DNA of 64,000 nucleotides from Streptomyces sp. CB01635 (lineage in GTDB: Bacteria > Actinomycetota > Actinomycetes > Streptomycetales > Streptomycetaceae): assembly GCF_002803065.1 (NCBI RefSeq), contig NZ_NNBL01000004.1, positions 129,831-193,830 on the forward strand, given 5' to 3'. Shown piece by piece: positions 50,695-59,117 of this stretch. The notes under the pieces were generated by a model. That model saw only the letters and a list, made by a program, of their open reading frames with translations. It searched no databases and was not told the DNA's origin. The position numbers were made by a program, and so were the translations under genes. Position 1 is the stretch's first letter. Each line of letters opens with the position of its first letter.

Positions 50695-51338
50695 GAGTGG
50701 TCCTCGCCGAGGACGCCGTGCTGCTCCGCGAGGGTCTCGTCGGCCTGCTCGCCCGGTTCGGGCACGAGGTGGTCGCCGCGGTCGGTGACGCGGACGCGCT
50801 GCGCGCCGCCGTCGCCGAGCACACGCCGGACCTCGTGCTCACCGACGTACGGATGCCGCCCGGCTTCCAGGACGAGGGCCTGCGCGCCGCGCTCGCCCTG
50901 CGCGCGGACCGCCCCGGCCTGCCGGTGCTGGTCCTCAGCCAGTACGTGCAGCGCTCGTACGCGGCCGAGCTCCTCGACACGGGCGACGGCACCGGCGTCG
51001 GTTATCTGCTCAAGGACCGCGTGGGCCAGGTCGAGCAGTTCGTCGAGGCGGTGGAACGGGTTGCCTCCGGCGGCACGGTGGTCGACCCCGAAGTCGTACG
51101 CCAGCTGCTGCGCCGCCGCCGCGACCCGCTGGATCGCCTCACCCCGCGGGAACGCGAGGTCCTCGCCCTGGTCGCCGAGGGCAGATCGAACGGAGCGATC
51201 GCCCGGGACCTGGTGGTGAGCGAGGCGGCCGTCGGCAAGCACATCGGCAACATCCTGGGAAAACTGGACCTGCCCCCGGCGGACGATACGGACACTCATC
51301 GCAGGGTGCTGGCTGTGCTGGCGTACTTGCGGGCTTGA
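50679..51338 (+). CDS. NarL/FixJ family response regulator
   Basis: A 219-residue regulator. The receiver domain has the acidic pocket (AEDAVLLREG), phospho-Asp in LTDVRMPP and Lys in LLKDRV. The LuxR-type HTH begins LTPREREVLALVAEG and includes SEAAVGKHIGNIL. The GTG start lies within the end of the kinase gene. Targets are not visible here; nearby genes show no shared operator. Confidence 0.9.
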   Translation: MSSALRVVLAEDAVLLREGLVGLLARFGHEVVAAVGDADALRAAVAEHTPDLVLTDVRMPPGFQDEGLRAALALRADRPGLPVLVLSQYVQRSYAAELLDTGDGTGVGYLLKDRVGQVEQFVEAVERVASGGTVVDPEVVRQLLRRRRDPLDRLTPREREVLALVAEGRSNGAIARDLVVSEAAVGKHIGNILGKLDLPPADDTDTHRRVLAVLAYLRA

Positions 51339-51411
51339 GGGGCGGGGACCCGAACCTGGGGGTGTGGGTGGCAGAGCCCCCACAACGCGCGGCGCAGCCG
51401 CGCAGAAACAA

Positions 51412-51457
51412 CGTTGGCGAGACGGTTCGCGCTTTACGCGAACACGCCTCGCCAACG
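51412..51457. terminator. Two-part hairpin after the two-component operon
   Basis: An outer 10-bp stem (CGTTGGCGAG with CTCGCCAACG) and an inner 7-bp stem (GTTCGCG with CGCGAAC) are separated by a small internal loop. It ends the kinase/regulator transcript and also lies behind the tRNA-Lys fragment, so it can stop both directions. Confidence 0.8.
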
Positions 51458-51463
51458 ACAACG

Positions 51464-51499
51464 TGCGCCGCCAGGGACTCGAACCCCGGACCCGCTGAT
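51464..51499 (-). pseudogene. tRNA-Lys 3' fragment, second locus
   Basis: Apart from its first bases, this copies the fragment at 40861: acceptor 3' strand, T arm and half anticodon stem of tRNA-Lys, ending CTGAT. It lies 114 bases from the second intact tRNA-Lys, with a nearly identical spacer. Confidence 0.8.
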
Positions 51500-51570
51500 G
51501 CTGTGTCTTCCCGGGGGACGACCCCCGGACCCCCAGCCGCCTTCGCTGGGTCGGGGCGGGCCGGTAAATA

Positions 51571-51604
51571 GTGAATGCCCCCCACTCGCGTGGAGGGCAT
51601 TCAC
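51571..51604 (-). terminator. Terminator of the second tRNA-Lys
   Basis: Arms 51571-51585 (GTGAATGCCCCCCAC) and 51590-51604 pair with one mismatch around TCGC, nine bases past the tRNA. Changes at the stem end are compensated compared with the copy at 40969 (GTG/CAC in place of CG/CG). Confidence 0.8.
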
Positions 51605-51612
51605 CGTGTCTG

Positions 51613-51686
51613 TGCGCCGCCAGGGACTCGAACCCCGGACCCGCTGATTAAGAGTCAGCTGCTCTAACCAACTGAGCTAGCGGCGC
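51613..51686 (-). tRNA. tRNA-Lys (anticodon CTT), second copy
   Basis: A 74-base cloverleaf identical to the gene at 41010, with the same anticodon CTT and no encoded CCA. Confidence 0.95.
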
Positions 51687-51747
51687 CTGCTGACTCGAAA
51701 ATAATACCTGGTTCTGAGGGGTGCTCCTGACACACCCGGGCGGGTGC

Positions 51748-52506
51748 CTAGATCGCCAGGGAGAGCAGGACCGGGGCCGCTCCGCGGTTCAGCGTGTTTG
51801 CCGCGTGGTGCAGCCGGTGGGCGTGCTCGATGGGGAGCGAGAGGGCCAGTGCGCCCACTGAGGAGCCGGCCGTGAGCGGGACGGCGGCGCACACCGTGCC
51901 CACCGCGTACTCCTGGAGGTCGAGGACCGGCACCGTCGCGGGCTGGGCGTCGAGCTTGGAGAGCAGGACGCGCTCGTTGGTGATCGTGCGCGAGGTGAGG
52001 CGGGCCATCTTGTGGCGGGAGAGGTGGTCGCGCCGCGCGTTGAGGTCGAGCTGGCCGAGGAGGCTCTTGCCGATCGCGCTGGCGTGCGCCGCGGAGCGGA
52101 AGTCCACCCACTCGTTGACCGCGGGGGTCGTGGGGCCCTGGGCGAGCTGGGTGATGCGGATCTCGCCGTCCACGTACCGGCTGAGATAGACCGCGGCGCC
52201 CAGGGTCTCGCGCAGCCGGTCGAGGGTGTGCTGGAGGCTCGCGGTGAGCGCGTCCTCGCGGCCCTGCGTCGAGCCGAGGCTGGTCAGCGTCTCGCCCGTG
52301 ACGTACGCGCCGTCGGAGGTCTGCTCCACGTACCCCTCGCGGCGGAGCATGCGCAGCAGTGGGGCGAGTCGCTCGGCGGGCAGTCCGGTCTCGTTGCTGA
52401 GCTCGGTGTCGGTGACGCCGACGCCGCGTCGTGCGACGGTTTCGAGCACACGAAGGGCGTGCTGCACCGACTGGTGCTGCGCGATCGGCTCGTGCTTCAG
52501 CGCCAC
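51748..52506 (-). CDS. IclR family transcriptional regulator
   Basis: A 252-residue regulator. The HTH covers residues 12-72 (VTDTELSNETGLPAERLAPL), and the IclR effector domain follows (VDGEIRITQLAQGP, AAHASAIGKSLLGQL, RLTSRTITNE, VCAAVPLTAGSSVGALALSL). The GTG at 52506 follows AGGGGG; a TTG five codons upstream is also open. It lies downstream of and parallel to the ehu genes, so it is a good candidate regulator of that catabolic cluster. Confidence 0.85.
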   Translation of the reverse strand: MALKHEPIAQHQSVQHALRVLETVARRGVGVTDTELSNETGLPAERLAPLLRMLRREGYVEQTSDGAYVTGETLTSLGSTQGREDALTASLQHTLDRLRETLGAAVYLSRYVDGEIRITQLAQGPTTPAVNEWVDFRSAAHASAIGKSLLGQLDLNARRDHLSRHKMARLTSRTITNERVLLSKLDAQPATVPVLDLQEYAVGTVCAAVPLTAGSSVGALALSLPIEHAHRLHHAANTLNRGAAPVLLSLAI

Positions 52507-52633
52507 GGCATCCCCCTGCAAGGACCGGTTCCGGACAGCTGGCTTCGGTCCACGATAGCTGCCAAGGGGCCTTTGTGGGGCGCCAGTTGGCGACTTTGGT
52601 GGCGCGCTCCGGGCCTGTCAGCAGGAGCGCGCC

Positions 52634-52653
52634 ACCCTGGCATATGCCAAGGT
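52634..52653. promoter_or_regulatory. Near-perfect 20-bp palindrome centred on CATATG
   Basis: The core TGGCATATGCCA (52638-52649) is perfect; 18 of 20 positions are symmetric overall. It lies between the end of ehuA and the IclR start, where IclR autoregulation is a reasonable guess. Confidence 0.5.
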
Positions 52654-52703
52654 CATGCCCCAGGTTCGGGACCTCGGGACTTAGTGGACCTCACTGATCG
52701 TGG

Positions 52704-53519
52704 TCACAGCACTGCGCTGAGAAATTCCCGCGTCCGCTCGTGCTCCGGATCGCTGAAGATCTTCTCCGGCGGCCCCGACTCGATGACCCGGCCGGCGTCG
52801 AACATCAGGACCTGGTCCGAGATGTCCCGGGCGAAATTCATCTCGTGGGTCACGCAGAGCATCGTGATGTCCGTGGTGTGCGCGATGTCGCGCAGCACGT
52901 CCAGGACGCCGGCGACGAGCTCCGGGTCGAGCGCGGAGGTGACCTCGTCGAGGAGCAGTACCTGCGGGCGCATCGCGAGGGCGCGGGCGATGGCGACGCG
53001 CTGCTGCTGGCCGCCGGAGAGCTGCGTCGGGTAGGCGTCGCAGCGGTCGCCGAGACCGACCATGTCGAGCAGCTCGCGGGCGCGCTGCTCCGCCTCGTCC
53101 TTGGAGAGGCCGAGCACGGTGACCGGCGCCTCCATGATGTTGCGCAGGACCTTCATGTTCGGGAAGAGGTTGAACTGCTGGAAGACCATCCCGATGTTCT
53201 TGCGGACCTCGCGGATGTGCTTCTCGCCGGCCGGGACGAGCTTGCCGGCCTTCTCCTCGTGCGTGAGGAACTCGCCGTTGACCTTGATCGTGCCCTCGTC
53301 GGGCTTGATCAGGGTCATCAGGAGCCGCAGGATCGTCGTCTTGCCGGAGCCGGACGGGCCGATCAGCGTGACGTGCTTGCCGGAGTCGACGGAGAAGTCG
53401 AGCTCGTCGAGGACGGTGTTCCCGCCGAAGCGCTTGACGACCTTGTCGAAGCGGATCAGCTCGCTGCCGTCCACCTTCGGGTTGGCCTGGTCTACGGGGA
53501 GGTTCGGGTCAGCGGACAA
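52704..53519 (-). CDS. ehuA: Ectoine/amino-acid ABC importer ATPase EhuA
   Basis: A 271-residue ATPase of the polar amino acid class: Walker A GPSGSGKT, Q-loop VFQQFNLFPNM, signature LSGGQQQR, Walker B VLLLDEVTSALD and H-loop CVTHEM. The TTG at 53519 is chosen because it overlaps the end of ehuD and is followed by the family N-terminus (SADPNLPVDQ); the frame runs further upstream. It is last in an ehuB-ehuC-ehuD-ehuA operon, whose name implies ectoine or hydroxyectoine uptake; the neighbouring catabolic genes do not all fit ectoine. Confidence 0.85.
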   Translation of the reverse strand: MSADPNLPVDQANPKVDGSELIRFDKVVKRFGGNTVLDELDFSVDSGKHVTLIGPSGSGKTTILRLLMTLIKPDEGTIKVNGEFLTHEEKAGKLVPAGEKHIREVRKNIGMVFQQFNLFPNMKVLRNIMEAPVTVLGLSKDEAEQRARELLDMVGLGDRCDAYPTQLSGGQQQRVAIARALAMRPQVLLLDEVTSALDPELVAGVLDVLRDIAHTTDITMLCVTHEMNFARDISDQVLMFDAGRVIESGPPEKIFSDPEHERTREFLSAVL

Positions 53520-54177
53520 GACGTCGCTCCAGGGCTCGGAGGAGGAGGGAGGAGGGGTAGGCGATGACGATGAAGGCGACACCCACGACCGTGAGGGCCT
53601 CCGTGTACTGGAAGGTCTGGGCCGCTTCCAGGCGGGACCGCTGCAGCAGTTCGAGCACGCCGATCCCGGCGAGCAGCGGGGTGTCCTTCAGCATCGCGAT
53701 CACGTAGTTGCCGAGCGCGGGGATCACGCGGCGGATCGCCTGCGGCAGGATCACCGCCGTCCACGTCCTGCCGTACGGCAGGCTCAGCGCCCGTGCCGCC
53801 TCCCACTGGCCGACGGGCACGGCCTCGATGCCCGCGCGGTAGACCTGCGCGGTGTACGTCGAGTAGTGCAGGCCGATGGCGACGATGCCGGTGGTCAGGG
53901 CGGAGAACTGGATGCCCCACTCCGGCAGCACGAAGTACAGGAAGAAGAGCTGCACGAGCAGCGGGGTGTTGCGGATGAACTCGGTGACGACGCCCACCGG
54001 CCAGCGCACGGAGCGCGTCGGGGCGCGGAGGGCGAGGGCCCAGACCAGGCCGACGCTGAAGGAGATCAGCGAGCCGAGGACGAGGGCCTGAAGCGTGACG
54101 AGCACGCCGTCCCAGAAGTGCGGCATGAAGTCGGCGACGGCCGACCAGTCCCAGGTGTCGGAAGCGGTAGTGATCAC
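53509..54177 (-). CDS. ehuD: Ehu-type permease EhuD
   Basis: A 222-residue His/Glu/Gln-class permease with about five helices and an EAA loop EAARALSLPYGRTWTAVILP. GTG start overlaps the ehuC stop by four bases, and its end overlaps ehuA. It forms the channel with EhuC. Confidence 0.84.
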   Translation of the reverse strand: MITTASDTWDWSAVADFMPHFWDGVLVTLQALVLGSLISFSVGLVWALALRAPTRSVRWPVGVVTEFIRNTPLLVQLFFLYFVLPEWGIQFSALTTGIVAIGLHYSTYTAQVYRAGIEAVPVGQWEAARALSLPYGRTWTAVILPQAIRRVIPALGNYVIAMLKDTPLLAGIGVLELLQRSRLEAAQTFQYTEALTVVGVAFIVIAYPSSLLLRALERRLVR

Positions 54178-54920
54178 GCGCCGCCACCTCCCGCGCTGGT
54201 GGGAACCTGTGAGACGTCCGTCGTCTGGCGGATGTTGAGCTTGCGCATGATGCCGATTCCCGGGTCGGGGCGCTGGCCGATACCGGCCTTGGTCTTGCGC
54301 TCGAGCGCGCGCATCCCGCGCGTGAGCAGGAAGGCGATCACGAAGTAGATGACGAGGGTGATCGCGTAGATCTCGGCGCTCTCCTGGGTGGCGAGGCGCA
54401 CCAGGTACGCGGCGAAGGAGACGTCACCGATGCCGAGCAGCGAGACCAGGGCGGTGCCCTTGAGGAGTTCGATCAGCAGGTTCGAGAACGGCGGGATCAT
54501 CTCCGGCACGGCCTGCGGCAGCAGGATCAGCCGCATCCGCTGCCAGGGGGTGAAGCTCAGCGCGACCCCCGCTTCGCGCTGAGCGGGCGTCACCGAGTTC
54601 AGCGCGCCGCGCACCACCTCGGCGCCGTACGCGCCGTAGGACAGGCCGAGCGCCAGGACCGCGGCCCACATCGGGACCAGGGACCAGCCGGCGAGCTGCG
54701 GCAGCACGAAGAAGATCCAGAACATCAGGATCAGCGCCGACGTGCCGCGGAAGACCTCGGTGTAGAAGCCCGCGGCGAAGCGCACGATCCACAGCCTGTG
54801 GGTGCGGGCCATTCCCACACCGAAGGCGACGACGGTCGCGAGGGCCGCGCTGTACACGGCCAGCTGGATCGTGATCCAGATGCCCGGAAGGACCCAGTGT
54901 TCCCACAGTCCCGCTGTCAT
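54174..54920 (-). CDS. ehuC: Ehu-type permease EhuC
   Basis: A 248-residue permease with an EAA loop EAGVALSFTPWQRMRLILLP and about five helices. The ATG at 54920 overlaps the ehuB stop (ATGA); a GTG two codons upstream is in frame. The C-terminal 40 residues are cytosolic and polar. Confidence 0.84.
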   Translation of the reverse strand: MTAGLWEHWVLPGIWITIQLAVYSAALATVVAFGVGMARTHRLWIVRFAAGFYTEVFRGTSALILMFWIFFVLPQLAGWSLVPMWAAVLALGLSYGAYGAEVVRGALNSVTPAQREAGVALSFTPWQRMRLILLPQAVPEMIPPFSNLLIELLKGTALVSLLGIGDVSFAAYLVRLATQESAEIYAITLVIYFVIAFLLTRGMRALERKTKAGIGQRPDPGIGIMRKLNIRQTTDVSQVPTSAGGGGA

Positions 54921-55834
54921 TTGCACAGCTCCTCTGCGGTCAGCTTCGTCATCTCGGCCTGCGTGAAACCGAACGGCCGCAGGATGCGGAAGAGTTCGCC
55001 GCTCGCCTTCATCTTGTGGATCTCCTTGTTGAAGGCGTCGCGCATCGCGGTGTCGTTCGAGCGGAACGTGAACCCGCCGCCGTCGACGTGCTTCTTGCCT
55101 CCGACCAGGGGCGCGAACGGCTCGGTGTGCTCGGCTTTGCGGCTCTTCTTCGTCACCTCACGGGTGGTGAGGGCGGTGCCGGCGAACACGTCGATGCGTC
55201 CCGCCTCCACGGCGTTCAGGCCGGCGACCTGGTCCTGGAGGATGACGATGTCGCTCTCCTTGTAGCCCGCCTCGACCGCGTAGGCGATCTCCGCGTAGCC
55301 GGTGCCCGTGCCGAACTTCGCCTTCGCCTTCACGCAGTCCGCGTAGTCGTGCAGGTCCTTCGGGTTGCCCTTGCGGACGATGAAGGAGTCGAGCATCTGG
55401 TACTCGGGGTCGGAGAAGATGACCTGCCGACAGCGCTCCTTGTTGATGTACATCCCGGCCGACACCACATCGAACTGCTGGGTCTGCAGGCCGGGTATCA
55501 GGGAGCTGAAGTCGGTGGCGACGGGCTGGACATGGCCGACACCGAGCCGTTTGAAGATGACCTTGGCGAGTTCGACTGCCTCACCGGTGAACTCGCCGTT
55601 GTCGTCGATGTAGCCGTACGGCACCTCGCCCGCGATCCCGAGACGCACCGTGCCCTGCCCCTGGAGCCGGGCGAGGGTGTCGCCGTTCGGTACGCGGCTG
55701 CACCCCGCGGCCCCGAGGGCGCCCGTCGCGCCGAGAGCGGTGGCACCGATGAGCAGAGATCGTCGACGTATGCCCTTTCTGTTGCCTTCTAGGCTTTGTG
55801 TTCCTTCTGTGACATTCCAAATAGGTGGAGCCAT
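54917..55834 (-). CDS. ehuB: Ehu-type solute-binding lipoprotein EhuB
   Basis: A 305-residue binding protein. It has a twin-arginine-like signal (GIRRRSLLIG) with a lipobox LGAAGCSR, so a Tat-exported lipoprotein is likely. The SBP_bac_3 domain follows: GIAGEVPYGYIDDNGEFTGE, VVSAGMYINKERC, YAEIAYAVEAGY. The ATG at 55834 is the only start between the family N-terminus and the divergent gene. It is the first gene of the importer operon. Confidence 0.87.
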   Translation of the reverse strand: MAPPIWNVTEGTQSLEGNRKGIRRRSLLIGATALGATGALGAAGCSRVPNGDTLARLQGQGTVRLGIAGEVPYGYIDDNGEFTGEAVELAKVIFKRLGVGHVQPVATDFSSLIPGLQTQQFDVVSAGMYINKERCRQVIFSDPEYQMLDSFIVRKGNPKDLHDYADCVKAKAKFGTGTGYAEIAYAVEAGYKESDIVILQDQVAGLNAVEAGRIDVFAGTALTTREVTKKSRKAEHTEPFAPLVGGKKHVDGGGFTFRSNDTAMRDAFNKEIHKMKASGELFRILRPFGFTQAEMTKLTAEELCK

Positions 55835-55922
55835 GGGCGCGCGGCTACCCGACTCGACACGACCTATGCGTATCAATTCAAGCCCCTGATGCGAGCGGGG
55901 CGCCCTTGACCCAGGGGGGACC

Positions 55923-56444
55923 ATGGGGCTGAACATGGAGGGCATGGCCGACCGATACATCGAAGTCTCCCTCGCCAAGCGGGGAGTTCAGTGCACGGCA
56001 AAGCTGCTCGACGACCGCGCTCCGCTGACCTGCGCGGCGGTGTGGGACGCGCTTCCACTGGGCTCCGACGTCTACCACGCGAAATACGCGCGCAACGAGA
56101 TCTACGCCCTTTTCCCGGCATTCGCGGACCGGGAACCACCCCTGGAGAACCCGACCATCACCCCCATTCCGGGGGACCTCTGCTATTTCTCCTTTTCCGG
56201 TACGGAACTGGGGACCCAGGCATATGGCTATGAATCCGGCGCCGAGCTGAAGCCCGGCGCCGTCGTCGTCGACCTCGCCCTCTTCTACGAGCGCAACAAC
56301 CTGCTGATCAACGGCGACGTCGGCTGGGTCCCCGGCATCGTCTGGGGCCAGGTCGTGGAAGGCCTCGACCGGATGGCCGAGGCCTGCCAGGACCTGTGGC
56401 GCGGTGGCGCGCTGGGCGAGACGCTCGAGTTCAGGCGAGCGTAG
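55923..56444 (+). CDS. DUF3830 family protein
   Basis: A 173-residue protein. The phrases RAPLTCAAVWDALP, YHAKYARNEIYALF and PGDLCYFSF fit DUF3830, a cyclophilin-like fold found in catabolic clusters with amidases and racemases. AGGGGGG lies three bases before the ATG. It is divergent from ehuB, and its end overlaps the end of the amidase gene by 14 bases on the other strand. No activity is known to me. Confidence 0.75.
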   Translation: MGLNMEGMADRYIEVSLAKRGVQCTAKLLDDRAPLTCAAVWDALPLGSDVYHAKYARNEIYALFPAFADREPPLENPTITPIPGDLCYFSFSGTELGTQAYGYESGAELKPGAVVVDLALFYERNNLLINGDVGWVPGIVWGQVVEGLDRMAEACQDLWRGGALGETLEFRRA

Positions 56445-57834
56445 GCGCCGGAATTCCGGCGATCCCCGCCTCGTACAGGCTGTGCGCGGCACGCAGGACC
56501 AGCGCGTCCGCGTGCCGCGCGCCCACGATCTGAAGCCCCACCGGCAGCCCGTCCGCGTCCACCCCGACCGGGACGGTCGCGGCCGGCTGCTGCGTCAGGT
56601 TGAACGGGTACGTGAACGGCGTCCACCCCGTCCAGCGCCGCAGCCCCGACCCCTTCGGCACCTCGGTCCCCGCCTCGAACGCCGTCAGCGGCAGCGTCGG
56701 CGTCACCAGCAGGTCGTACGTCGAGTGGAACCGGCCCATCCGCCGCCCGAGCTCGGCCCGCACGTCGACCGCCGCGAGATAGGCGAGCGCGCTGTACCCG
56801 GACCCCTGCGCACAGATCTCGCGCAGGCCCGGATCGAGCAGCGCGCGCTGCGCGGGCGAGAGGTTCTGTGTCACGCGTGCCGCCCCGCTGAACCACAGCG
56901 TGTGGAACGCCTCGACCGGGTCCGTGACGTCCGGATCGGCCTCCTCGACGTACGCCCCGAGCCCCGCGAGCCCCTCAACGGCCTTGCGGACCGCCGCCGC
57001 GACCGCCGGCCGCACCGCGACCTGCCCGCCGAACGACGGTGAGAACGCGACGCGCAGTCCCCGCACCCCGCCGCTCAGCCCGTCGCGGAAACCGCCCTCC
57101 ACCGGGCCGAGCTGCGACCAGTCGCGCCAGTCCGCACCGGTGATCACGTCCATCATCAGCGCCGCGTCGGCCACGTCCCGCGTCATCGGCCCCACGTGCG
57201 AGAGCGTCCCGAACGCGGACGCGGGATAGAGCGGCACCCGCCCGTACGTCGGCTTCAGGCCGAAGATCCCGCAGAACGCCGCCGGGATCCGCACCGAGCC
57301 GCCGCCGTCGGTGCCCAGGGACAGCGGCCCCGCCCCGAGCGCCACCGCCGCCGCGCTGCCGCCGCTCGATCCGCCCGAGGTGCGCGAGAGGTCGTACGGA
57401 TTGCGGGTCGCGCCGGACAGCGGCGAGTCCGTGACGCCCTTCCAGCCGAACTCCGGCGTCGTCGTACGGCCCACGAACACCGCGCCGTGCTCGCGCAGCC
57501 GCGCCACCGACGGCGCGTCCTCGTCCCACGCGCCCTCGGCCCGCACCGTGCGCGAACCGCGCAGCGTCGGCCCGCCGCGCATCAGCAGAATGTCCTTCAC
57601 CGACACCGGGACCCCGTCCACCAGGCCCTGTGGCTCACCTCGCCGCCAGCGCTCCGCGCTCGCCTTCGCCTGCGCGAGGGCGGTCTCCGTGTCGAGCCGC
57701 ACGAAGGCGTTGACCGCGGGGTCCACCTCCTCGATGCGGCGCAGGACGGCCCGCGTGGCATCGACGGGGCTGAACCCGCCCTTGCGGTAGCCGTCGACGA
57801 GCGCTTCCGCGGTCAGCTCGGTGAGGTCGGTCAT
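56431..57834 (-). CDS. Amidase signature family enzyme
   Basis: A 467-residue amidase. The Ser-cisSer-Lys triad is visible: Lys in VSVKDILLM (near 80), the Gly/Ser-rich TSGGSSGGSAAAVALG (near 150) and the nucleophile in DGGGSVRIPAAF (near 180). It hydrolyses a carboxylic amide. Its place beside two Asp/Glu-racemase-fold proteins suggests that a dicarboxylic half-amide may be the substrate. Confidence 0.87.
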   Translation of the reverse strand: MTDLTELTAEALVDGYRKGGFSPVDATRAVLRRIEEVDPAVNAFVRLDTETALAQAKASAERWRRGEPQGLVDGVPVSVKDILLMRGGPTLRGSRTVRAEGAWDEDAPSVARLREHGAVFVGRTTTPEFGWKGVTDSPLSGATRNPYDLSRTSGGSSGGSAAAVALGAGPLSLGTDGGGSVRIPAAFCGIFGLKPTYGRVPLYPASAFGTLSHVGPMTRDVADAALMMDVITGADWRDWSQLGPVEGGFRDGLSGGVRGLRVAFSPSFGGQVAVRPAVAAAVRKAVEGLAGLGAYVEEADPDVTDPVEAFHTLWFSGAARVTQNLSPAQRALLDPGLREICAQGSGYSALAYLAAVDVRAELGRRMGRFHSTYDLLVTPTLPLTAFEAGTEVPKGSGLRRWTGWTPFTYPFNLTQQPAATVPVGVDADGLPVGLQIVGARHADALVLRAAHSLYEAGIAGIPAPTLA

Positions 57835-57891
57835 CCGCTCTCCTCAGGTCGATCCGGGAGTGCCGATCCAGGACGTGATCATTCAGATCGG

Positions 57892-58839
57892 TCAGTGTCC
57901 GGGGACATACCCACGTTTCTTGTCGACCACGTTCGGAAGCTGCTCACCGGACGCCCATTTCTCGTAGAACTCCACGAACTGGCGCGACAGTTCGTCCCGC
58001 CAGCCGACGATGTCACCGCTCATGTGCGGGGAGACGATCAGGCCGGGCGCCGTCCACAGGGCGCTGTCCCCCGGCAGCGGCTCGTGCTCGAAGACATCGA
58101 GCGCCGCGCCCGCGATCCACCGCTTGGCCAGCGCGTCCGCGAGATCGTCCTCGACCACGAGCTGGCCGCGGCCCACGTTGATGAAGCGGGCGGACGGCTG
58201 CATCATCCCGAAGAGCCGCGCGTCGAACATGCCGCGCGTGTCGTCGGTCAGCGGCGCCGCGCACACCACCCAGTCCGCGCGGGCCGTCAGCCGCCCGAGG
58301 TCCGCCGGCCCGTGCACTCCGGCCCGCGCGGTGCGCCCGACCAGCGCCGTCGTGATCCCGAGCGCCTTCAGCGTCGCGACGATCGCCCGGCCGATCGGCC
58401 CTGAACCCACCACGCAGGCCCGGGTGCCCGCGACGCGCTGCGTCTCACGGTGGCGCCACTCGCGCTCGCCCTGGAGAGCGAGAGTACGTGGCAGGTCCTT
58501 CGCCATGGCCAGGACGAGCGCGCCCACGTACTCGGCGATCGGCTGGTCGAAGACGCCGCGCGCGTTCGTCACGACCGTGTCCGACGCGGCGAGTTCCGGG
58601 CACATCAGCCGGTCGACGCCCGCGCTCGCGGTGTGCACCCAGCGTGGGCGGGGGCCCTCGCCCGGCCAGGCGCGGCGCACCGCGTCGGACAGGAAGTCCC
58701 AGACGAGCAGCACGTCGGCCGAGGGGAGTTGAGCGGCGAGCGTCGACTCGTCGGCGTGCACGACGCGCGCCCGGCCCATGAGCCTGCCCAGGCGCGGCGG
58801 GGGGTCGTCGTCGAGCACCAGCAAAGTCACTTCAGACAC
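57892..58839 (-). CDS. D-2-hydroxyacid dehydrogenase
   Basis: A 315-residue NAD-dependent dehydrogenase. It has VVGSGPIGRAIVATL for the Rossmann site, then the catalytic-region segments INVGRGQLVVEDDL (Arg), ALDVFEHEPLP (Glu) and VSPHMSGD (His). The GTG at 58839 has GGAG upstream; the family start fits. It interconverts a 2-oxoacid and its D-hydroxyacid. It is in the same direction as the amidase, 57 bases apart. Confidence 0.87.
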   Translation of the reverse strand: MSEVTLLVLDDDPPPRLGRLMGRARVVHADESTLAAQLPSADVLLVWDFLSDAVRRAWPGEGPRPRWVHTASAGVDRLMCPELAASDTVVTNARGVFDQPIAEYVGALVLAMAKDLPRTLALQGEREWRHRETQRVAGTRACVVGSGPIGRAIVATLKALGITTALVGRTARAGVHGPADLGRLTARADWVVCAAPLTDDTRGMFDARLFGMMQPSARFINVGRGQLVVEDDLADALAKRWIAGAALDVFEHEPLPGDSALWTAPGLIVSPHMSGDIVGWRDELSRQFVEFYEKWASGEQLPNVVDKKRGYVPGH

Positions 58840-58979
58840 GTTCGCTCCGGTCGTCGGGCCGCGCACTGGGGGGCATCGGGCCGGGAATCTGGCTGGTCGT
58901 CGAGCCGGTCATCGGGCCGGTCATCGGCAGAAACCGTTTGGCAACGAGGGTCCGCTTCATTGGTAGGAAAAAGTGCGGA

Positions 58980-59008
58980 TTGACCACGCTGGCACCCGAA
59001 CCTACCTT
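58980..59008 (+). promoter_or_regulatory. Vegetative-type promoter of the racemase-fold operon
   Basis: TTGACC at 58980-58985 and TACCTT at 59003-59008, spaced by 17 bases, make a good main-sigma promoter. Initiation near 59015 leaves a leader of about 100 bases before the ATG at 59118. Confidence 0.6.
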
Positions 59009-59117
59009 CGTCAACAGAGGCACTTTTCTGTTGCCCCCGCCCTGTCCCGACGTCCCGGCCCGCCGGCCGGCTCTCCGCAGCATCGTCTCGAACGTCTCAA
59101 GAGACTTGGGGCCTGTC

